This document shows positions 1 through 6,853 of a stretch of 11,572 bases of DNA, piece after piece. The translations under genes and the position numbers were made by a program. Numbering within the stretch: the first letter of the stretch is position 1; every line of letters begins with the position of its first letter. Source of the stretch: VAZQ01 sp040510815 (GTDB lineage: Bacteria; Pseudomonadota; Alphaproteobacteria; Rhizobiales; Xanthobacteraceae); the NCBI GenBank assembly GCA_040510815.1, contig JBEVIH010000008.1:1-11572 (forward strand). Reading direction: 5' to 3'. A model generated the notes under the pieces. That model made no database searches, was not told where the DNA came from, and saw only the letters and a list, made by a program, of their open reading frames with translations.

Positions 1-105
1 AAGCCCGGGTCGCTCGGCCGGAATGACGGCCGCGGATGTTTTGACATGATCGAGCACCTCGTCACGCGCGGCCTCATACGTTCCATGTCCCTTCAAATCC
101 GATGA
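1..105 (+). CDS. Possible 3' end of an upstream gene (partial)
   Basis: Reading frame 1 is open from the left edge to a TGA at 103-105, while the other two forward frames are stopped within the first 45 bases. The 34 visible residues include the stretch GCFDMIEHLVTRGLI, which I do not recognise. The stop overlaps the livH start in an ATGA arrangement at 102-105, typical of translationally coupled operon genes. That overlap is the main argument that the frame is real. The fragment is short enough to be open by chance, so no function is assigned. An upstream substrate-binding protein gene would be expected for this transporter, but these residues do not show one. Confidence 0.35.
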   Translation, partial: KPGSLGRNDGRGCFDMIEHLVTRGLIRSMSLQIR

Positions 106-974
106 ATTGGTTCGGCTTCATCCTGGCGCAGTGCCTCAACGCGCTCTCGCAGGCGTCGATCCTTTTCTTCATCGCCTGCGGGCTGACGCTGATCTTCGGC
201 ATCATGCGCATCGTCAATTTCGCCCACGGCGTCATCTTCATGCTCGGCGCCTATGTCGGCTACACCGCGAACGTGGTCACCGGAAGCTTTCTGGCGTCGC
301 TCATCATCGCGCCGATCGTCGTCGGGCTGGTCGGCATGGCCTTCGAGTGGACGCTGCTGCGCCACCTCTACGGCCGGCGCGACGGCGGCGCCTATCTGCT
401 GCTCACCTTCGGGCTGGCGGTGGTGCTGAGCGAGGTCATCCGGGTGATCTGGGGCGTGCAGCCGCTCGGCACCGGCATCCCCGATTTCCTGCGCGGCATC
501 GTCGTCATCCTCGACCAGCCGTTCCCGCTCTATCGGCTGTTCCTGATCGGACTCGGGGTCGCCGCCGCGGTCGCCATCTGGCAGTTCCTCGAGCGCACGC
601 GCGCCGGCCTGCTGATCCGCGCGGTCTCGCAGAACTCCGAGATGGTGCACGCGCTCGGCACCGACGTCGACCTGGTGCGCACCGCGGTGTTCGGCTTCGG
701 CTGCGCGCTGGCCGCGCTCGGCGGCGTGCTGGCCACCCCGCTGGTCACGGCCTTCCTCGGCATGGGAACCAGCGTCGTCATCGATGCCTTCGTCATCGTC
801 ATCATCGGCGGCATGGGTTCGTTCCTCGGCTCGATCATCGGCAGCGTCCTGGTGGCGTTCGTGCAGGTGATGGGCGCCTACTACTTCCAGGATCTGGCGC
901 TGGCGTTCATGTATCTCCTCATGTTGTGCGTGCTCGTCGTTCGGCCGGGCGGGCTTCTCGGAAAGGAAGATTGA
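102..974 (+). CDS. livH: LivH-type ABC transporter permease
   Basis: Inner-membrane permease of a branched-chain/hydrophobic amino acid (HAAT) ABC importer. It is expected to pair with the LivM-type subunit encoded next. The 290 residues are the usual LivH length and consist mostly of hydrophobic membrane segments. Near residues 25-45 is the conserved early segment GLTLIFGIMRIVNFAHG. The cytoplasmic coupling loop lies around residues 175-205 (RAVSQNSEMVHALG), and the end is the typical VVRPGGLLGKED. ATG at 102 is the only plausible start, because no ATG, GTG or TTG occurs between it and the in-frame stop at 42-44. It has no clear Shine-Dalgarno site, so translation may depend on coupling to the upstream frame through the ATGA overlap. 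HAAT permeases also carry amides, urea and aromatic or alicyclic acids. Given the catabolic genes downstream, leucine need not be the substrate. The family call is secure; the substrate is unknown. Confidence 0.95.
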   Translation: MNWFGFILAQCLNALSQASILFFIACGLTLIFGIMRIVNFAHGVIFMLGAYVGYTANVVTGSFLASLIIAPIVVGLVGMAFEWTLLRHLYGRRDGGAYLLLTFGLAVVLSEVIRVIWGVQPLGTGIPDFLRGIVVILDQPFPLYRLFLIGLGVAAAVAIWQFLERTRAGLLIRAVSQNSEMVHALGTDVDLVRTAVFGFGCALAALGGVLATPLVTAFLGMGTSVVIDAFVIVIIGGMGSFLGSIIGSVLVAFVQVMGAYYFQDLALAFMYLLMLCVLVVRPGGLLGKED

Positions 975-1955
975 GTGAATTGGAAATTCCATTTCGCGAT
1001 CACCGCGGCCGCCTGCGCGGTGCTGCCGTTCGTGGTTCCCGCGCATTCGCTGACCATCCTGGTCGAAGCGCTGATCTTCGGCCTGTTCGCCATGAGCCTC
1101 GATCTCTTGGTGGGCTATTGCCGGCTGTATTCGTTCGGGCACGCCGCCGCCTACGGGCTCGGCGCCTATTCCTACGCGTTGATCCTGACGCATGTGCCGC
1201 TGCCGCTGCCGGCGGGCATCCTGCTGGCGGTGGCGGTCACCACCGTGATCGCGGTTCCGATCGCCTGGATCTGCACCCGTTCGACCGGCGTGTCCTTCGC
1301 CATGCTGACGCTCGCCTTCGCGCAGCTCGGTTACGCCATGCTGTTCCGGTTCCGCGACGTCACCGGCGGCTCCGACGGCCTGGTCGGCATCCCCCGCCTT
1401 GCCGGCCCGTTCGGCCTCGACTGGTTCCAGAGCAAGTTCGGCTATTACTACCTGGTGCTCGGCTGCCTGCTCGGCTCGTATCTCTTGTGCCGTGCGATCG
1501 TGCGTTCCCCGTTCGGTGCCGTGCTCGCCGGCATCCGCGAGAACGAGGCCAAGACCATCGCGCTCGGCTACAACACCCGCGCCTACAAGATCGCCACCGT
1601 GGTCCTCGCCTACGGGTTCGGCGGGCTGGCGGGAGCGCTCTACGCGGCATTTGCCGGTTTTGCGTCGCCCGAATTGTTCTTCTGGCTGACCTCCGGCCGC
1701 GTCCTCATCATGGTGGTCGTGGGCGGAGCCGGGACGCTGATCGGCCCGATCCTGGGCGGCGTGTCGTTCGTCTTCCTCGAGCATCACCTGTCGCAGCTGA
1801 CCGACCTCTGGCCGCTCATCTTCGGCACCGTCTTCATCATCTTCGTGATGTTCGCCCCGCAGGGCATCTGGGGCATCCTCACCAGCCGGCTATCGACCAA
1901 GCGCGACGTCCCGAACTCGGACGGCGGCAAGGAGGCGTCCGGTGCCGCTACTTGA
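975..1955 (+). CDS. livM: LivM-type ABC transporter permease
   Basis: Second inner-membrane permease of the HAAT importer, expected to form the channel with the LivH-type subunit. It has 326 residues with about eight to ten hydrophobic segments. The family's early motif LDLLVGYCRLYSFGHAAAYGLGAY is visible near residues 42-65. A coupling loop around residues 190-210 (IRENEAKTIALGYNTRAYK) should contact the ATPases. The GTG start at 975 directly follows the livH stop and sits 6 bases after the purine-rich GGAAAGGAAG. No earlier start is possible without entering livH. The last 14 bases overlap the next gene, so the four transporter genes are probably co-translated. LivM proteins often carry an extra N-terminal hydrophobic segment, and one is present here. 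Substrate is not deducible. Confidence 0.95.
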   Translation: MNWKFHFAITAAACAVLPFVVPAHSLTILVEALIFGLFAMSLDLLVGYCRLYSFGHAAAYGLGAYSYALILTHVPLPLPAGILLAVAVTTVIAVPIAWICTRSTGVSFAMLTLAFAQLGYAMLFRFRDVTGGSDGLVGIPRLAGPFGLDWFQSKFGYYYLVLGCLLGSYLLCRAIVRSPFGAVLAGIRENEAKTIALGYNTRAYKIATVVLAYGFGGLAGALYAAFAGFASPELFFWLTSGRVLIMVVVGGAGTLIGPILGGVSFVFLEHHLSQLTDLWPLIFGTVFIIFVMFAPQGIWGILTSRLSTKRDVPNSDGGKEASGAAT

Positions 1956-2691
1956 GTGCAAGGGATTGGTGCGCCGGTTCGGGGCGCTGGTCGCCGTCGA
2001 CGATGTCGACCTCACCGTGGAGCCGGGCGAGATTCGCGCCGTCATCGGTCCCAACGGCGCCGGCAAGTCGACCGTCTTCAACCTGATCACCAGCGTGCTC
2101 AAGCCGAGCGCGGGGGAGGTCTTCTTCGCCGGCGAAAACATCACCGGCATGCCGGTCTACGAGGTGGCGCAAAAGGGAATCGCGCGCACCTTCCAGCTCT
2201 GCCACGTCTTTCCCGCCCTGAGCGCGCGCGAAAATGTCCGCATCGCGGCGCAGGCGCGGGACCGGCGGCGCTGGCGGTTTCTCGGCGGCGGCAGCGTGCT
2301 GGAGCAATCCGCCGCCGTTGCCGACGAGGCGATCGAGCGCATGCGGCTCGCCCGTTTCGCCGACGTGACCGCCGCCATGCTGTCGCACGGCGACCAGCGC
2401 CTGCTCGAGATCGCCATGGCGATCGCGCAGAAGCCGCGGCTCTTGATGCTGGACGAGCCGACCCAGGGTCTGTCGATCGAGGAGACCGGCCGGGCGGTGC
2501 AGATTCTCAAGGACATGCTGGCCGCGGGCGACCTGAGCGTGCTGCTGGTCGAGCACGACATGGAAGTGGTGTTCAAGCTCGCCGACAACATCACCGTCCT
2601 GCATCGCGGCCGCGTCATCGCCGACGGACCGCCGGCCGCCGTGCGCGGCAACCCCGAGGTGCGCAGCGCCTATCTCGGAGGATCCGAGTGA
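1942..2691 (+). CDS. livG: LivG-type ABC transporter ATP-binding protein
   Basis: Cytoplasmic ATPase that powers the HAAT importer, working as a heterodimer with the LivF-type subunit. The 249 residues show the full ABC set: Walker A GPNGAGKST at 36-44, Q-loop RTFQLCHVF around 82-90, signature LSHGDQ at 147-152, Walker B LLMLDEP at 167-173, and the switch His in LLVEHDM at 205. The signature departs from the canonical LSGGQ, as is usual in LivG-like subunits. The GTG start at 1942 is chosen because a strong AAGGAGG lies 6 bases upstream at 1929-1935 and because the N-terminus then matches the family length. It overlaps livM by 14 bases, and its stop shares one base with the next start. All catalytic residues appear intact. 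Confidence 0.95.
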   Translation: MPLLECKGLVRRFGALVAVDDVDLTVEPGEIRAVIGPNGAGKSTVFNLITSVLKPSAGEVFFAGENITGMPVYEVAQKGIARTFQLCHVFPALSARENVRIAAQARDRRRWRFLGGGSVLEQSAAVADEAIERMRLARFADVTAAMLSHGDQRLLEIAMAIAQKPRLLMLDEPTQGLSIEETGRAVQILKDMLAAGDLSVLLVEHDMEVVFKLADNITVLHRGRVIADGPPAAVRGNPEVRSAYLGGSE

Positions 2692-3386
2692 TGCTGCGCG
2701 TCGAGGGCCTGCATACCTATTACGGGCAAGGTCACGTCCTGCAGGGCGTGGAGCTGGAGGTGCCGGCCGGCCGCATCGCGGCCGTGCTCGGCCGCAACGG
2801 GGTCGGCAAGACCACCACCTTGCGCTCGATCGTCGGCCTGACCCCGCCGCGGCGCGGCCACGTGCTGCTCGCCGGCCAGGATGTCGCCGGCTGGCCCCCG
2901 CACCGCATCGTGCGCGTCGGCGTCGGCTACGTCCCGGAAGGCCGCATGATCTTTCCGGATTTGACCGTGGTCGAGAACATCCAGGTGGCGCAACGCGTTC
3001 CGGCGAGGCTTTGGACCATGGAGCGCCTGTTCGGGCTGTTCCCCGCGCTCGCCGAGCGGCGCCGCAGCAAGGGGTCGCAGCTCTCCGGCGGCGAGCAGCA
3101 GATGCTCGCCATCGCGCGCGCGCTCGTCACCGATCCCCGCGTCATCCTGCTCGACGAGCCTTCCCAGGGCCTGGCGCCGCTGGTGGTGGAGGAGCTGACG
3201 CGGTTGATCGTGCGGCTGCGGGAGGAGGGGGTGAGCCTGCTGCTGGTCGAGCAGAATCTCAAGCTCGCCGAAGCCGTGGCCGATGTGATCTACGTCATGG
3301 TCAAGGGCCAGATGGTCTATCATGCGCCGCTCGAGCGCTTCCGGGCCGAACGCGAGGAGGTCAAGGCGAGCTACCTGACGCTGTAG
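2691..3386 (+). CDS. livF: LivF-type ABC transporter ATP-binding protein
   Basis: Second ATPase subunit of the HAAT importer. In 231 residues it has Walker A GRNGVGKTT at 34-42, signature LSGGEQQ at 131-137 and Walker B VILLDEP at 151-157. In LLLVEQN at 184-190 a Gln takes the place of the switch His, which is normal for LivF. The start region reads TGATG, so the livG stop and this ATG overlap by one base, with GGAGGA 8 bases upstream. A GTG one codon earlier (2688) could also serve. The gene completes the two-permease, two-ATPase core. No periplasmic binding protein is encoded in the window, so it must be upstream or elsewhere. Thirty bases separate it from the SDR gene, which suggests transport and catabolism are expressed together. 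Confidence 0.95.
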   Translation: MLRVEGLHTYYGQGHVLQGVELEVPAGRIAAVLGRNGVGKTTTLRSIVGLTPPRRGHVLLAGQDVAGWPPHRIVRVGVGYVPEGRMIFPDLTVVENIQVAQRVPARLWTMERLFGLFPALAERRRSKGSQLSGGEQQMLAIARALVTDPRVILLDEPSQGLAPLVVEELTRLIVRLREEGVSLLLVEQNLKLAEAVADVIYVMVKGQMVYHAPLERFRAEREEVKASYLTL

Positions 3387-3416
3387 AAATAAACTTGCGC
3401 CGGGAAGGCCAGTGCA

Positions 3417-4223
3417 ATGAGTGAAAGCGAAACCAGGAGCGATGCCGCGAGCGACAAGCGCGACTTCGCCGACAAGAAGGCGCTGGTGACCGGCGGCAGC
3501 CGCGGCATCGGGCGCGCCGTCTGCCTGGAGCTGGCGCGGCGGGGAGCCGACGTGGCTTTCATCTACCGCAACCGCGACGCCGAGGCGGAGGCGGCGGCAG
3601 CAGCGATCCGCGCGCTCGGCCGCCGCGTCCTGGTGCTCAAGACCGACCTCGCGGATGCCGCCGGCGTCGCCGCCGCCATCGACCGCGCCGCGGCCGAGCT
3701 CGGACGGCTCGATGTGCTGGTGCAGGCGGCCGGCGCCATGGGCGCCTGGCACGAGACCGCGGAGCTTTCCGTCGATGAGTGGGACCGCTACCTGGCGGTC
3801 GACCTGTCGGGGGCGTTCTACGCCATCCGCGCGGCCCTGCCGCACCTGCGCAAGGCCGGCGGCGGCGTGATCGTGGCGATCTCGTCGATTGCCGCGCAGA
3901 TGTGCCAGGCGCGCAATGTGCAAGGCGCCGCCGCCAAGGCCGGGCTGGAGGCGATCGTGCGCGTGGTGGCGCGCGAGGAGGGCCGGCGCGGCATTCGGGC
4001 GAATGCGGTGGCGGTCGGCTTGACCGACACCGAGATGGGACGCGTGGCCTTCGCCGAATGGGGGCCGGAGACCACCGAGCGGGTCATCCGCGGCATTCCG
4101 TTGCGCCGCATCGGCACGCCCGAGGAGGTCGCGCGCATCGTATGCTTTCTCGCCGGGCCCGATGCTGCCTACGTCACCGGCAAGGTGCTGCAAGTGGACG
4201 GCGGCCAGATCATCGCGGCGTGA
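3417..4223 (+). CDS. SDR-family protein with altered catalytic site
   Basis: Rossmann-fold short-chain dehydrogenase/reductase-like protein of 268 residues, the usual classical SDR length plus about 15 extra polar residues at the N-terminus. The nucleotide-binding motif TGGSRGIG is at 25-32, and an Arg follows the second strand (YRN at 50-52), which would suit NADP(H). The C-terminal VTGKVLQVDGG is typical. The active site is not canonical. Ser157 is present and Lys174 fits the YxxxK Lys, but the residue four before it is Gly170 (codon GGC at 3924-3926) where Tyr is expected. The NNAG motif reads QAAG, and the catalytic Asn position appears as Asp (VDLSG). ATG 3417 has GGGAAGG 8 bases upstream. 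Lying between transporter and CoA ligase, it was probably annotated by homology as a FabG-like or hydroxyacyl-CoA dehydrogenase; loss of Tyr makes ordinary dehydrogenase activity doubtful. It may be a partner, a binding protein or an altered enzyme. Confidence 0.9.
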   Translation: MSESETRSDAASDKRDFADKKALVTGGSRGIGRAVCLELARRGADVAFIYRNRDAEAEAAAAAIRALGRRVLVLKTDLADAAGVAAAIDRAAAELGRLDVLVQAAGAMGAWHETAELSVDEWDRYLAVDLSGAFYAIRAALPHLRKAGGGVIVAISSIAAQMCQARNVQGAAAKAGLEAIVRVVAREEGRRGIRANAVAVGLTDTEMGRVAFAEWGPETTERVIRGIPLRRIGTPEEVARIVCFLAGPDAAYVTGKVLQVDGGQIIAA

Positions 4224-4335
4224 GCCTGCACGCGGGGGAAAGGAAGCGCGCCATGGCGGCGTTGGCCGATGGAGGAGCAGGCGCCGACTGCATCAAGCGT
4301 GAAGAACGTGCTGTGATCCGTGAGAGGAAGATGTC
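4224..4335 (+). other. Intergenic gap with a possible leader ORF (4253-4357)
   Basis: This 112-base gap between the SDR and CoA ligase genes is the longest inside the + strand unit. It contains a 34-codon frame starting at ATG 4253, preceded at 8 bases by the purine-rich GGGGAAAGGAA and ending at TGA 4355-4357, overlapping the ligase start out of frame by 22 bases. The peptide (MAALADGGAGADCIKREERA...) is not recognised. It could be a small translated leader coupled to the ligase or simply chance in GC-rich DNA. No clear promoter or hairpin is visible. Confidence 0.2.
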
Positions 4336-5964
4336 ATGGCGTTCGAGACGCGGCTGACGGCGGCGATGGCCGCGCGCTGGCGCGGCGCCGGCCTGTGGGG
4401 CGACGAGACCCTGGCGACGGTGCTGGCCAGCCGGGTGCGCGAGACGCCCGACCGCGAGGCGCTGACCGATGGAGCGCGCCGGCTCAGCTACCGCGAGCTT
4501 GCCGACGGGATTGATCGCATGGCGGCGCGGTTGCGGGCGCTCGGCATCGGCGCCGGCGACGTCGTGACGATTCAGCTCCCGAACTGGATCGAGTTCGCTT
4601 TTGTGTTCTTCGCGCTGGAGCGCCTGGGCGCGGTGGCGGTGACGGTCAGCGTCGACTTCCGCAGCCGCGAGCTCGACTACATCATGCGCTTTTCCGGCAG
4701 CAAGATGTTCGTCTGCTGCGCGCAGTTTCGCGACTTCGATCACGCCGCGATGGCGGCGGAGCTCAAGCCGAAGCTGCCCGCGCTCGCGACCATCGGCATC
4801 ATCCGCGGCGCACCGCGGGCGGGGATGGTGGGCCTCGACGACGTAGCGGCGGCAAGCGGCCCGCCGCCGGGTTTCGTGCCGGTCGCGATGGACGCCGACA
4901 CCGTGATGCGGATGGCGTTCACGTCCGGCACCACTGGCAACCCGAAGGGCGTGATGCACAGCCACAACACCACGCTGGCGGCGGCGCGCATTCTCAACGG
5001 CGATGTCGGGCTCTCGGCCGACGACGTCATGTTGATCTGGCTGCCGCTCGGCCTCAACTGGGGCTATCTCACGCTGGTGCAGTCGATCCTTGCCGGCGCC
5101 AAGGCGGTGCTGCTCGATCGCTTCAGGGCGCCGGCGGCGCTCGACCTCATCGAGCGGGAGCGCGTCACCTACATCCCGACCGCGCCGGCGTCGCTCACGA
5201 CGATCCTGCAGGAGCGCGATCTTGATCGGCGCGACCTGTCCAGCCTGCGCATCGTGGTGAGCGGCGGCGCCTCGGCGCCGGTCGAGACCATCCGCGCCTG
5301 GCGGCGCGCCGCGCCCGGCGCCCTGCTCGAGCTCTTGGGCATGCTGGAGACCGGATACCAGGCCTACACGCGCCCGGCCGACGACCCGGAACGAGTCGCG
5401 GGCTCGGTCGGGGTCCCGGCGAGCCACATGGGGCTGCGGCTTGTCGATCTGGAGGGACGCGACGTGGCCCCCGGCGAGGAGGGCGACATCTGCTGCGACG
5501 GGCCTTCGGTACATCTCGGCTATCACAACAACCCCGCCGCCAACGCCGAAGCCTTCCTTCCCGACGGCTGGTTCCGCAGCGGCGACCTCGGCGTGATCGA
5601 CGCTGACGGACGGCTGCGCATCGTCGGCCGCCTCAAGGAGATGATCAACCGCGGCGGCAAGAAGTTCTTCCCGCGCGAGATCGAGGAGATCCTCTACGCC
5701 CATCCGCAGGTGCTGTACGCGGCGATCGTCGGGATTCCGGATGCGCGCCTGGGCGAGCGCAACTGCCTGTGCCTGGTGCCGCGCCCCGGCGAAGCGCCGA
5801 CCCTGGAGAGCCTCGTCGCCTTTCTGGGCAACAGCGTCGCCACCTACAAGCTGCCGGAGCGGCTCGAGCTGTTCACGCAATTCCCGTTCACCCCGACCGG
5901 CAAGATCCAGCGCCACGCGCTCGTGCGCGATGTCGTGGCGCGGATGTCCGCCGCCGGCGGCTGA
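4336..5964 (+). CDS. AMP-dependent acyl-CoA synthetase (ligase)
   Basis: Adenylate-forming enzyme expected to convert a carboxylic acid, ATP and CoA to acyl-CoA, AMP and PPi in the cytoplasm. It is 542 residues, normal for the family. Visible core motifs are the A3 phosphate loop TSGTTGNPKG at 196-205, A5 GMLETG at 335-340, A7 RSGDLG at 414-419, the A8 hinge GRLKEMINRGGKKF at 431-444, and A10 PTGKIQR at 520-526 with the expected catalytic Lys523. All look intact. The N-terminus (GAGLWGDETL near 17-26) resembles cyclohexanecarboxylate-CoA ligase (AliA)-like and medium-chain ligases, which is a recollection of family style and not a search result. ATG 4336 is preferred over the out-of-frame ATG at 4331 because AGAGGAAG ends 5 bases upstream. 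Position after the importer and before the crotonase fits activation of the imported acid. The exact substrate is unknown. Confidence 0.93.
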   Translation: MAFETRLTAAMAARWRGAGLWGDETLATVLASRVRETPDREALTDGARRLSYRELADGIDRMAARLRALGIGAGDVVTIQLPNWIEFAFVFFALERLGAVAVTVSVDFRSRELDYIMRFSGSKMFVCCAQFRDFDHAAMAAELKPKLPALATIGIIRGAPRAGMVGLDDVAAASGPPPGFVPVAMDADTVMRMAFTSGTTGNPKGVMHSHNTTLAAARILNGDVGLSADDVMLIWLPLGLNWGYLTLVQSILAGAKAVLLDRFRAPAALDLIERERVTYIPTAPASLTTILQERDLDRRDLSSLRIVVSGGASAPVETIRAWRRAAPGALLELLGMLETGYQAYTRPADDPERVAGSVGVPASHMGLRLVDLEGRDVAPGEEGDICCDGPSVHLGYHNNPAANAEAFLPDGWFRSGDLGVIDADGRLRIVGRLKEMINRGGKKFFPREIEEILYAHPQVLYAAIVGIPDARLGERNCLCLVPRPGEAPTLESLVAFLGNSVATYKLPERLELFTQFPFTPTGKIQRHALVRDVVARMSAAGG

Positions 5965-5987
5965 GTCAAAGATTTGGAGGATGCGAC

Positions 5988-6794
<807 letters not shown>

Positions 6795-6853
6795 ATCGGG
6801 CCGGCCCTCGTGAACGGCGGCGATGGCCGCAAGAAGAAACCCGGAGGACATCA

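Noticed and set aside
93..1787. Long - strand open frame opposite livH and livM (564 codons)
   Set aside because: The translation is low-complexity, dominated by Asp, Glu, Arg, His and Gln, typical of the antisense of GC-rich coding DNA; the + strand frames encode clear permeases.
102..3386. Naming the importer a leucine/isoleucine/valine transporter
   Set aside because: The HAAT family also carries amides, urea and aromatic or alicyclic acids, no binding protein is present, and the downstream genes are acyl-CoA catabolic; only the family is supported.
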